Translations under genes and position numbers: made by a program | Source: Siphonodentalium dalli | Taxonomy: Eukaryota; Mollusca; Scaphopoda; Gadilida; Siphonodentaliidae | Assembly (NCBI GenBank): GCA_032622095.1 | Contig: CP136062.1 | Span: forward strand, 131,709,282-131,773,281 | Direction of reading: 5' to 3' | Length of the DNA: 64,000 nucleotides | Shown here: positions 32,915 through 43,369 of the stretch, in pieces | How the letters are laid out: each line of letters starts with the position of its first letter | How positions within the stretch are numbered: the first letter of the stretch is position 1 | The notes under the pieces: generated by a model | Databases searched by the model: none | What the model was told of the DNA's origin: nothing | What the model saw: the letters and a program-made list of their open reading frames with translations, nothing else

Positions 32915-34711
32915 ATGAAGCACCAGTGTTCAATTTGCTCTAGGGGGTATGTGCGGAACCATGATTTGATAAGACATGTACAATATAAGCACACTGAGTT
33001 TGTTAACCGACAACCACAGCAGCAGCACCATGCAACAGCAACAGACAGTAGCAGCAACAGGCAGCAGTATCATCAGCCACAACAACAACAACAACAACAG
33101 TATCATCAGCCACAACAACAACAACAACAACAACAACACCACCAACAACAACAACAACAACAACAGCCACCAAGCGACATAACATCCTGCTTTAATGATC
33201 CAATGGCCAATGTCCATGAAGATTTTATTTTCAAGCATCCATTCACGGCATGTGTAAGTGGACCTACATCTTGTGGTAAGACATACTTCGTGAAAACCTT
33301 GCTACAAAAGTCTGCCTCAAAAATATCACCCGCACCTGACAGAATAATATGGTTTTATAAATATTGGCAGCCCCTATATGACGAATTAAAGTATACAGTC
33401 ACCCCTCAGGTCAACTTTATACGAGGAATACCAGCAAACTTGGATTCTCTTATCAACCCCCGGTATAAAAATCTAGTTATACTCGATGACTTGATGCAAA
33501 CTTCATCAAAAGACCAGAGAGTTAATGATTTGCATTCCGAAGGAAGTCACCATTTGAACTTATCTTTGATAAGTTTGAACCAGAATTTCTACTACAACAA
33601 AGATCCAACGCAACGACGAAATTGTCAATATTTGGTATTGTTCAATAACCCAATCGACAAGGGATTAATTTCAACATTATCAAGACAGATGTATCCTGAA
33701 TGTCCTCAGCGTATGGTTCGAGAGTTTTCGGAAGCGACGAGTGAACCGTACGGTTACCTACTGGTGGATTTAAAAGCCGCAACACCGGACGCATTACGTC
33801 TGCGACAGAATGTACTAAAAGAGGACACGAACCAACATAGGGGTGAATGGAATGGCATGAAATATAATCTCCAAAAAGACAGAGAACACCCAGATGAACA
33901 GAATGGGATGAAAAAACATACAAAAGACACTGAGACCCAGGGTCAACAGAATGCGATGAAATACGATGACAGAGAACTCCCCGGTCAGCAGAAGGGCATA
34001 ACATATAATTATATTGCGCCCCAGGGTCAACATAATGACTATACTAACGACATACGGCCACCTGGTGAGCTCGATGAAATTAATAAGAAGAACCATCAAA
34101 ACAGAGACATTCAAGAAGACATGTCGTACCCTTGTAATGAATGCGGGCTTTTGTTCGCAGATCATTATGATGTTCAGAGACACGTAAAAAACTGGTGTCA
34201 AGAAAATAAGTTAAAACGAAAATTAACTGAGGATCCGGATGAACACGGAGCTATGTCCGAGACAAAAACAACTCTCTTCGGAGAAGATACAGATGAAGAT
34301 GAACGGGGAACGCTATCAGATTCAAAAGATGGTAATGTCGTCGGTAGTAGAACGGTATTCGGTCTTAAGAAAGCTGCGCGATGTGTCAACGAGATGGACA
34401 CATTCAAAAGTATGATGAAACGCGTCACCAATGATGTGAAAGAAGAAGAGAGCATTTCGGGAGATGAGAGCATGTCGGGAAAAGAGGATACCATCGACAC
34501 AGATTTTGTTCTGTTTCTCAAAAGTTATAGACGATTAATAGAATACCAGTATCGATTGAAAACATCACCCATACATAACACGATCATGAAGAAAATGGTC
34601 AAACTGACCAAACGCGGATATAATAATGAATGGGCTGCAGATGAAGCGATGAGAAAATTCAAGAAACTCTTAGCAGTAAATCTAACGGTCGAAGATTCAG
34701 ACAATGATTAA
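32915..34711 (+). CDS. C2H2/C2HC-finger packaging ATPase (A32/FtsK-like), right copy, 598 aa
   Basis: Mirror copy of the left gene. The translations are identical except for the second glutamine run, which has 8 residues instead of 12, so everything after it is four residues earlier (Walker A 116-123, Walker B 187-192). All finger cysteines and histidines and both Walker motifs are intact. No stop or frameshift has accumulated in either copy. This implies that the duplication is very recent or that gene conversion keeps the arms alike. It is transcribed away from the centre, opposite to its twin. It ends ten bases before its own AATAAA. Function is inferred as for the left copy: virus-type DNA-packaging motor. 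With no capsid or polymerase gene in the element, the protein may instead serve, or parasitise, a full-length relative elsewhere. Confidence 0.85.
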   Translation: MKHQCSICSRGYVRNHDLIRHVQYKHTEFVNRQPQQQHHATATDSSSNRQQYHQPQQQQQQQYHQPQQQQQQQQHHQQQQQQQQPPSDITSCFNDPMANVHEDFIFKHPFTACVSGPTSCGKTYFVKTLLQKSASKISPAPDRIIWFYKYWQPLYDELKYTVTPQVNFIRGIPANLDSLINPRYKNLVILDDLMQTSSKDQRVNDLHSEGSHHLNLSLISLNQNFYYNKDPTQRRNCQYLVLFNNPIDKGLISTLSRQMYPECPQRMVREFSEATSEPYGYLLVDLKAATPDALRLRQNVLKEDTNQHRGEWNGMKYNLQKDREHPDEQNGMKKHTKDTETQGQQNAMKYDDRELPGQQKGITYNYIAPQGQHNDYTNDIRPPGELDEINKKNHQNRDIQEDMSYPCNECGLLFADHYDVQRHVKNWCQENKLKRKLTEDPDEHGAMSETKTTLFGEDTDEDERGTLSDSKDGNVVGSRTVFGLKKAARCVNEMDTFKSMMKRVTNDVKEEESISGDESMSGKEDTIDTDFVLFLKSYRRLIEYQYRLKTSPIHNTIMKKMVKLTKRGYNNEWAADEAMRKFKKLLAVNLTVEDSDND

Positions 34712-34716
34712 ATTTC

Positions 34717-34722
34717 AATAAA
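34717..34722 (+). promoter_or_regulatory. Polyadenylation signal of right ATPase gene
   Basis: AATAAA six bases after the TAA stop. Mirror of 30229-30234. Confidence 0.6.
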
Positions 34723-35321
34723 CTTCATCAACATGTTATTCTCGTCTTCGTTATATATCTATAAGTGGGGAGGGGGGTTTGTATAGCGAGAATGCTCCTT
34801 TAATATTCACACACCAATATTACATAACGTCCCTTACCTCGTGTCACTTTAACATTCCACACTCCGTGTGTGCATTATCCCCCTTTAAGTATGTCATAGC
34901 ATGGGTACATGTAAGATAATATAACACTATGACCATGTCTGTATCTGTTGTTGGTAAGATGTGAAATATAAATTTCAGTTCATTCGTGTAATAATTTCGT
35001 ATATGTTCAACGCTCTTCATTCGTAAGAGTAATTATGACCTCCGGCTTCGTGTCGATTGTGTACTGAGCTGACACCGGGGATAAATTGACCAATGACTGC
35101 TATTGTACTGAGCTGACACCGGGGATAAATTGACCAATGACTGCCATTGTATCCTTTGACAGATATGCGTGCGCAGACTCGTTTGATGTTCGCTATCGCA
35201 TTACTATGTTTTAATAGCCGAGCCTTCATTTCTCGGCTGACTCTCTTACCGACAAGACCTGTCTACACAGTACTTCTCCGGCAGACTATTCATCCACTGG
35301 TAGGCCTACATACAGGTATGC

Positions 35322-35398
35322 CCTAAATAATGGACTGCTTAACCACAGCAGAATTATAGGTAACTTTTCAGGAGTTAGTCGGAAATATGACTTGCATC
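35322..35398. mobile_element. Family M MITE half inside palindrome A, right
   Basis: Mirror of 29553-29640. Confidence 0.65.
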
Positions 35399-35446
35399 GG
35401 AAATAAAATCTTCATGGGCATTGGCCATTGGATCATGAAAGCAGGA

Positions 35447-35482
<36 letters not shown>

Positions 35483-35485
35483 GGC
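35399..35485 (-). pseudogene. Relic fragment of the ATPase gene, right arm
   Basis: Mirror of 29482-29552, with five more CAA triplets. Opposite in direction to the intact gene of this arm. Being in both arms, it predates the arm duplication. Confidence 0.75.
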
Positions 35486-36389
35486 TTAACCTGCACATTA
35501 TGTATTTTCTAAACATGGAACATGTCTGAATTTATCATTGGTACAATAGCAGTGATATAATGTTACATCATCGGTGCTACCTGTAGTTTTCGGCATACAA
35601 AATGGTCGTAAGTGTGAATGGAGTGATAAGGGGTTATTACGTAATGTTGTTATAACAATGTCATCAAAGCAATTTGTATAATTGAGTGTCTCACGACCTG
35701 ACTTAATATGTATGCATGTTTTATGGATAACTAATTATCGCGTGAATGACACAGTTTATCAACCTTAATTGATACTAACTCGTTTTGTTCAGACATTAAA
35801 TCGATATGTTTTCTGAATACCATATAGCTGTGACCGGGGAAATAATAGAATTCATTTGGTAAAGCAAAGGTGTGAAAGACACATTGTTAACACCAATGTG
35901 GCGTGTGTGATTGAGTGTACATCGCTCATGTTCCATGTAAAAATGGCTGAGATTAAATCATCATTCATTCAATATGACAGTTCATTCTGGGGGGTTGTAA
36001 TTTCGCCTTACAATTTTCGACCGTTAGGGATTCAACATAGTACATTTCAATACTTCCAATAATTGACGAAAATACACGCCTGTCATATACTCAATAACTT
36101 CATATAGAGATAAGTAAAGAATAAACGCTCTTTATTATTTATGTAAAAAGTAATGGTGTCTATTTTCAGGTATGACAATTATATGAACTGCGTCCGTTAA
36201 ACACTGGAATGTATGCATTCATATCGTTGGTCACAATGTCCAATAAAGCTATTTCTAAACATCGATTAATAAATTCATGAAAAATATTTGAACAAAAAAA
36301 TAACGAAAGATATTACACGCAAATAATTTAACATTCGATATTTTTTAATATCGAGATTATCAGAAACCGATAAACTCGTTATAAATTTT

Positions 36390-36612
36390 TTATTTAAACT
36401 TTTTTTAGAGAAATAATTTTGAGGGTTTTGATAATTTGGAAGTTTGGAAATTTTAGGGTTTTGAAATTTTTTGGAAGTTTTTAAATTTTTTGGAAAAAAT
36501 AAATTTTGGAAGTTTTGAAATTTTATTTGGAAAAATAATTTTTGGGTTTTTGATATTTTGGGAATATTTTAGTACAACCAATTTTAGACCCCAAAGATTC
36601 TATTTTTAGATG
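36390..36612. repeat. Subterminal block A, right outer copy
   Basis: Mirror of 28354-28570. Confidence 0.8.
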
Positions 36613-36639
36613 TGAGGCTAACGAGCCAGCTATTCTTCT

Positions 36640-36645
36640 CCCAAG
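36640..36645. other. Right target-site duplication of palindrome A
   Basis: CCCAAG directly after the terminal GCTATTCTTCT. Identical to 28321-28326. Confidence 0.9.
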
Positions 36646-36917
36646 CCACTCATTGACTAGTGACGGTACACTAACTTAAATGAGTATATGGGACTACTAA
36701 GCATATAATATAATGTTTATTTTATTCATTTGGTTGAAAACTTTACAAAAATTACTCGACAACGACAATTTGTATTTTTGCATTCCGGTAAATTTGCCAT
36801 CCGTAACAATACTTCGTACTCAACAGACTTTCAAAAAATGGAAAAGTTGTTAACTTATTCTCCGACTCGGGGATTATAGAAACCAACAACAACATCTTGG
36901 GTACAGTACCCCTTTAA

Positions 36918-38530
36918 TAGTTATACCCCCCGCAACAAAGTTAGGGGGGGTATACTGGAGTCAGCTCGTCCGTCCCGTCATCCGTCCATCTGTCGTCTGT
37001 CCGTGGACACAAATTTGTCCGGAGTTTTTTTGTATCAATTTCCGTGAAACTTGGCACAGGCATCAACCACCATGGGAACCTGTGCACCTGCGATTATGAC
37101 ATCTGTCGGACTTTTTTTGGTGGAGTTATTCCCCCTTTTTCGACTTAGAAAATTTCTGCAACACGTATAATTTTGTCCAAGCTTTTATTCCTACATTTTT
37201 AGGTCAATTTTTAGCTCACCTGAGACAAAGTCTCCGGTGGAGCTATAGTCATCACTCCTCGTTCGTCGTCCATCCGTCCGTCCATTCATCCGTCAACAAT
37301 TCTTTGAACATCTTCTCCTCTGATTCCATTGGACGGAATGGGTTCATATTTGATGTGGATGTTCCCTAGGTGACTCCCATTCAGATTTGTTCAAATGAGG
37401 TCACTGGGTCAATTAGTTGCGAAGCCAGGGCCATAACTTTCCCTTCCCTCCATGGTACTTCTTAAAATGACTTATTGTCTAGAATCATTGGTCCGATTTA
37501 GCTTATATTTGGTATGAAGGGTTCTTGAATGACTGGGGTTCAGATTTGTTCAAATGAGGTCACCAGGTTGATTTGTTGAGAAACCAGGGCCATAACTCTG
37601 TTCCTCCTTAGTAATTCTTAGAATGACATCTTATCAAGAAACAGTGGGCCGATTTAGCTTATATTTGGTACTGAGGGAACTTGGGTGACTGGGAATCAGA
37701 TTTGTTCAAATTGGCTCACTGTGTCAAATAGGGGCAGAGCCAGGGACATAACTCTAAAAACAAAAAAATTACATTTTTGCATTTTGATCATTGATTTTTA
37801 GCTCACCTGAGACAAAGTCTCCGGTGGAGCTATAGTCATCACTCCTCGTCCGCCGTTCGTCCATCCGTGAACAATTCTTTGAACATCTTCTCCTCTGAAA
37901 CCGTAATGCCGAATTGGTTCATATTTGGTGTGGATGTTCCCTAGGTGACTGTCATTCAGATTTGTTCAAATGAGGTCACTATGTCAAATAGTTGCGAAAC
38001 CAGGGCCATAACTATATTCCTCCTTGGTAATTCTTATAACAACTTTTTGTCTAGAACCATTATGTCGATTTAGTTTATATTTGGTATGGATGGTCATTGA
38101 ATGACAGGGGTTCAGATTTGTTCAAATGGGGTCATTGGGTCAAATATGGGTGGAGCCAGGGACATAATTCCAACAAAAAATATTATAAAAAATTCAGATT
38201 GAACTCCTTGATCAAATTCATCAATTTAACATACAAAACAAATTTATCACCCTCCCCCACATGACCCAGACCCCCACCCTGCCCCCAACCAACAGCACTC
38301 CACCCCATCTCATCTCCTAACTCACAGGATCTCTCCCACCAGCGGATTGTGTCAATAGTATTAGCTACAGACAGAGCGAGAGTTAATAGAAATACACAGT
38401 CATCAATTGAGATGTTTATCAGGCTGACAGGTGTGAACTAATGCTTAGCTAGCACTCATGCCAGTGTGTGTTATTAAAATAAAATAAAAACAAATTATTG
38501 TTCTCTAACCTGAATTTGGTGTGTCTGGCT
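36918..38530. repeat. Dispersed R1/R2 repeat block
   Basis: A CCGTCC-rich segment (36955-37150) is followed by two super-units that begin TAGCTCACCTGAGACAAAGT, near 37208 and 37797 (period about 590 bp). Each contains R1 phrases. A third start lies near 39517. A C-rich stretch occurs at 38250-38340. No gene is supported. Confidence 0.75.
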
Positions 38531-38533
38531 TTT

Positions 38534-38920
38534 GCAGAATGAGGTCCCCAGAGGGTGAATTTGGTTATGCCACCCTGCACAGCAGGCTAACATCACCAAA
38601 TACACTAGCCAGGGTCCTCATTCTGCTTAGGCCTCATCTTCTGGGAAGTATATAGGCCCTTAAATTGACATTTTTACTTACTTTTTTCCTTCTGTTTAGT
38701 TTCTATATCCCCTGATTTGTGAATATAAAATGCATAATTGAGGTGCCCAATGGGTGCACATCACCAACTTTAACTGGAGAACTTCAATCTGATGCTATGT
38801 CTCCCATAGCAGTTGAGGCCTAAACAGAATGAGGTCACCAGAGGGTGAATTTGGTGATGCTAGCCCGCATTGCAGGATTGCGTCATTACATTCACCCTTT
38901 GGGGACCTCATTCTGCAAAT
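38534..38920. mobile_element. Composite foldback, second locus
   Basis: Hairpins at about 38534-38625 and 38822-38920 flank a spacer matching 2393-2588. Same order and spacing as 2293-2690, with more divergence. Confidence 0.7.
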
Positions 38921-40500
38921 GTCAGACACTATGTTCAGGCTTGACTGTTCGAATATTATTTTCTTAACCACCAGTATCCATCCAGTTGAACTCATTGTAC
39001 CCTGATTTTGCAAAGAATACTTGGGGGGTATATTGGATAGAATTTGTCAGTCTCTATGTCAGACTGTTCTCCCATCCATCTGTCATTATGTCTCTACCCG
39101 TCCATCAATTGTTTTCTTCTCCAGATACATATTAAAGACCAAATGGGTTTATATATTTAGGTGTGGGTGTCCACCAGGTGACTCACAATCAGATTTGTTC
39201 AAATGAGTTCATCAGGTCAAATAGGTGAGAAGTCAGGGCCATAACTGTTTCCTTCCATAGTAATTCTTAAAACGATTTCTTCTCAAGAACCATCTGGACT
39301 ATTTAGCTTATATTTTGTATGGAGGGTCCTTCGGTGACTGGGGTTTAGATTTGTTCAGATTTTGGGTCATTTTAGGAAAATCAGTTCAGTTCAACTCTTA
39401 AAATCCACTGTCTGAAATGACCAAATGAATGGATCTCATAGATTGGGATTCACATTTGTTCAAATAGGGTCGGAGATAAGAGATTTAATTATCAACCAGC
39501 CACCCTACCTGTGCTTTTTAGCTCACCTGAGACGAAGTCTCCGGTGGAGCTATTGCTGCTATAATCATCACTGCTCGTCTGTCTGTCCATCCGTCCGACA
39601 ACAATTCTTTGAACATCTTCTCCTCTGATTCCATTGGACGGAATGGGTTCATATTTGGTGAGGATGTTCCCTAGGTGACTCACATTCAGATTTGTTCAAA
39701 TGAGTTCACTTGGCGAAGCCAGGGCCATAACTCTTTCCCTCCATAGTATTCTTAAAATGACTTCTCAAATACCATCAGGCTATATGGGTTCATATTTGGT
39801 ATGAAGGATTCTTGGGTGACTGGGGTTCACATTTGTTCAAATCAGCCTTAATCAGGTCACTGTGTCAAATGTGGGCGGGGCCAGGGACATAACTCCAATT
39901 TTTTTTTTTTAGATTTAACTCTTTAGATATCTACTTCTTTTAAAGTGATTATGACAAGTTCTGACTGTTGTGGTCTCCAGAGTCCCAGTCTTATCAGTCT
40001 TTGCAGTCTGGTGAGCGACCCCACAGTCATAGACTGTCTCGTTTTTTTTAACTTGGCACAAATATTTAGTACCATGGGAACATGTGCACCTGCGATTATG
40101 ACGTCTGTCCGACATTTTTTTGGTGGAGTTATCCCCATTTTTCGACTTAGAAATTTTTTTGCAACATGCCTAATTTTGTCCGAGCTTTTTATTTCTATAT
40201 TTTTAGGTCAATATTTTTAAATCTTGGCACTGATATTTAGTACCATGAGAACCTGTGCACCTGCGATTATGATGTCCATCCGACTTTTGTTGTGGAGATA
40301 TTCCCCTTTTTCGACTTGCATAATTTTGTCGGAGCTTTTATTCCTACATTTTTCAGTCAATAGGTTTAAGATTACGGTTAGGTTTGTGCACCTGCAATGG
40401 GAACTGTTATTTTATAATTTTAACTAAATGTTTACTCACATGTGAAACATCTTAGTTTTTTAAAAACACAGGGGGGTATCCTTAGTCCCATTGGGACAGT
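38921..40500. repeat. R1 units and tail block, paralogous to 3.0-3.4 kb
   Basis: R1 units run to about 39900, then the 110-bp tail block at 39929-40045. Two short repeats follow that resemble 37040-37150 (ACCATGGGAACATGTGCACC). Open frames here are repeat shadows. Confidence 0.65.
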
Positions 40501-41399
40501 CACACCTTATGGACTTGTTTGAGTGCGACAAAGTTATAAGTTAGTTCTTAGGCTATATGCCAACATGGGGAATTTAGCATTCCACTAAAAATCACCGAAA
40601 AATTCTAAGAAATTGATCGTACCACTCCATAGAAAACATCATTAGAACTATGCTCATTTCCCTGGCCGCTGTAGCTTCCTACTGTGCATGTCTTATAAGT
40701 CACAGCCGGCTACAGCTTTTTTTGCTCAAATACACTCAACAATACGCCATATGGTATGGTATGAGTAAATTCCGCCGTTGACTTGTCGGCGCACACCCAT
40801 CAGATGGGGTAGAATCCTACAATGTACTATATTATACAAACATGTTTTTATATCGTAAAGTCACCCTCTACATGCGAAGCCACAGTAGACCTGAAATCAG
40901 CCTTTGACCTGCGCACAGTGGACTCAAACTTGGATGAGCCTTTGATCTGTGTTGCGGCACATGTAAGCGTACCCGCCGACGTTGCTGAAACGTCCCATTA
41001 CGGTGTCACACATCGAATGCTACAATGTACTATATATACACACACAGTTATGTAGATTGAAGAGAGATAACTCTATTACGCCATCACCTGAAATGTCAAC
41101 TTTACACCCCCAAGGGAGGAATTTAGACAGGAATTTTGCCATTAACCTGTGGATCGTTGCCCACAGCATGGTTCTTTAACTTGCACACATGGTTGTACAC
41201 GGGACAGGGACAGCCATTAACTTCCCCACCCGATAGAACGGCTTGATCAAACCAGTGTCATCCTTGTACATGACACCGTGCGGGAGAGGATTACCGCTTA
41301 ACGACACCTCAGCGAGGCATACACGGTACTTTATATAGGCACGCTCTCAGAACTCCCGACTTTTGTTTTGTCGAGGATCGAGGTAAATCGATCCGGGGT
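40501..41399. other. No gene recognised; possible body of a SINE
   Basis: A short phrase around CTACAATGTACTATAT occurs near 40816 and again near 41019. The stretch could include the body of the minus-strand SINE whose head lies at 41400-41458. Confidence 0.35.
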
Positions 41400-41458
41400 C
41401 CAAGCGAAACCTCTGGCCAATAGTCAAACACGCTAACCACTCGGCCATCACACTCCCA
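41400..41458 (-). repeat. tRNA-derived SINE head
   Basis: On the minus strand GGAGTGTGATGGCCGAGTGG gives a good A box (TGGCCGAGTGG), as in Leu/Ser-type tRNAs. About 40 bases on, GGTTTCGCTTGGACC is a degenerate B box. The cloverleaf stems do not pair well, so this is a SINE or tRNA fossil and not a working tRNA gene. Confidence 0.5.
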
Positions 41459-42657
41459 TGAACACACTCCCATATCAACACAAACACGTGCTTCCGGTCA
41501 GCGAAGAGGTACGATAACTCGTGATCTTCCAGTCGTAATTTGACTTACCGTTTGAAGAGTGGCGATGTGGCTTTGCGAAAAATATATAAATATATCAAAG
41601 ATATCATTTATCTCGCGAGGTGAATCAGATAAAATGGAACCATGCGTACATAGTTTTGTTATCAGTGCGGTCGGTTGGTTTATAGACTGATTTTTAAAAC
41701 CAATAAAATGAACTTGGGTCGGGGTGTTTTGAAGACGGTCGGTCGGATTACGGGAAACACGCATTCATTTTGTTTTGGCCTTATTTCTAGTATTTGGAAG
41801 TTAACTGTTATTTGTTGACCTCCTTTTACATGACATGTGAATGCACAAAAAATTGTGCTTTATAAAACAAACAGATATCAATATAATGAGCAATTATTCC
41901 AGCGATAATACGATGGCACTGATTATTATGATTTCCAATGGTATTTTTGCTTGTTTTTCCAAATATAGATATAGATGTACAAAATATGACAAACTCTGAA
42001 TATTACTGTTTGGTTATAATTAATTTGGGGCACCCAAACTTCAGCTCCAAACCTATTGTAACAGGTCGGGTGGCCTAGATATGTGTGTGATATATGAATC
42101 TAATTAACAGAGGGTGGTACATGTATATACTGGAAATTTTCAACTTTCCCCTTTATCATTCCATTAACTTCTGTAAGAATTATGCCTCGTGTCCAAGCAG
42201 AGCTACAATGTCATTAACACTTTTATTAATGTATATCATCTCTTTTGTCCATTATTTGCAGGTAGGAACGTGTTTGGAATTCATTGGAACTACAGAGAAG
42301 AAGTTCAACGCGAACACCTAATATTGCGATTCCGGGCTCTGAGCTTGAGGTGGCACAGTTTGATGATCTTACTAAGAATTAAAGGTTCAACATCGTACCA
42401 ACAGGTTAACCAGATCACCAGCATATATCCGTCAAAGTTGTATCAAAGTGGATGTCTAGCTGGAAATTCTCTAACATGGTGACAAGGATGATCATCATCC
42501 AATCCAAGACAACTGTTTTATAGTCTCGTGTTGGCCTCCCTTTTCATGATGTAATTTACATTGAACAACGTTATGGAGAGAGCGATAGGAAATTTCTGAC
42601 ATTTTCTGCTGATCATTCTTCAGAATAAGTTTAAATTTCTGTGAATGACCAGGACCG
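41459..42657. other. No gene recognised
   Basis: A 97-codon frame (42189-42482) crosses a pyrimidine-rich stretch ending TTTGCAG that could be a splice acceptor. The downstream translation is not recognisable. Exon status is unsupported. Confidence 0.3.
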
Positions 42658-42807
42658 TTGTTATTTTGGTGGATTGATGATAACATGGTGACATTGACAG
42701 CTTCCTGCCTATGTTCGACCTCGTTGCTTCGCAACTCAGTTGAACATAACCACCCCAAGCCATCAGGGTCATACCATGTTATTGTCAGTCCACCAAAATA
42801 ACTTATA
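42658..42807. repeat. 150-bp foldback
   Basis: TTATTTTGGTGGATTGATGA and ACATGGTGAC pair with inverted counterparts ending CCACCAAAATAACTT. The minus-strand frame 42495-42848 is a shadow of this. Confidence 0.6.
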
Positions 42808-42894
42808 ATAATACAGAAAATATGTATATCTTTCAATTTTTGTACCATTTAATAATACAGAAAATATGTATATCTTTCAATTTTTGTACCATTT
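42808..42894. repeat. 44-bp tandem duplication
   Basis: AATAATACAGAAAATATGTA through TTTTTGTACCATTT occurs twice consecutively, directly against the TTAA element that follows. Confidence 0.85.
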
Positions 42895-42896
42895 AA

Positions 42897-43365
42897 AGGT
42901 ACTCAACCCGATAAAACTCCTCTCAATTACTATTCCAATGGCTTCGGGGGTCAAAAATATTCGATTCGAGTCGAGGAAGTCACCCATCAAAGGTCAGATT
43001 TGTTAGATATCGATTTTAGAAATCTATTATTTTTCATTATCGGGAATACTATCTGGCCCAGAATTCAATCAAAATTGCGTTAAAATTACCACTTGATTTT
43101 AGAGTTATTCATCCTTGTCTGTTTGAATAGATTTGGAGTACACATCCAGAGCAGATTACGGCAGTTATCAGTACTCATCTCGAGAACATAACAAATTTGA
43201 AAAATCAATATCTAATAACTCTGAGCTTTGTTTGATGGGTTCCTCGACTCGAATCAAATATTTTCTACCCCCAAAGCCAAAGAAATAGTAATATAGTACC
43301 CTCTGATCGGATTGTTGTTGTTGGAATCTGTTGAGATGGGGACCCTCTTTACGGGTTGAGTACCT
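42897..43365. mobile_element. TTAA foldback MITE, copy 3 (469 bp)
   Basis: TTAA at 42893-42896 and 43366-43369. Same orientation and exactly the same length as the copy at 12703-13171, with few substitutions, so it is a recently active family. Confidence 0.9.
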
Positions 43366-43369
43366 TTAA

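Larger units (their letters stand above)
28327..36639. mobile_element. Palindromic Polinton-like element A (8.3 kb)
   Basis: Begins AGAAGAATAGCTGG and ends with its complement, between 6-bp CCCAAG duplications. The two arms of about 4.15 kb mirror each other around about 32483. In the parts I compared, differences are four CAA triplets in the ORF and five in an outer CAA tract. Each arm carries one packaging-ATPase-like gene transcribed outward. The AG...CT ends and 6-bp duplication match Polinton/Maverick elements, and the ATPase matches that lineage. The polymerase, integrase, protease and capsid genes are absent, so the element must rely on others to move. Differing triplet counts and a clean duplication at the ends argue against a read-folding assembly artefact. 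Confidence 0.88.
28011..36913. mobile_element. 584-bp TTAA element split by palindrome A
   Basis: Ends AGGGGTACTGTAC and GTACAGTACCCCT lie between TTAA at 28007-28010 and 36914-36917. Removing palindrome A and one CCCAAG leaves about 584 bp without coding capacity. The ends resemble, but are not the same as, the AGGTACTC ends of the 469-bp family. The TTAATAGTTA right flank matches the empty site near 27807. Confidence 0.85.

Noticed and set aside
28327-36639. Palindrome A as a long-read folding artefact
   Set aside because: A target duplication at the ends, different triplet counts in the arms and a host element that closes perfectly on removal all argue that it is real. Read-level confirmation is still lacking.
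41380-41460. Functional tRNA gene on the minus strand
   Set aside because: The A box is good, but the anticodon and acceptor stems do not pair and the B box is degenerate.
42189-42482. Internal exon after a TTTGCAG acceptor
   Set aside because: The translation is unrecognisable, and no donor or neighbouring exon could be supported.
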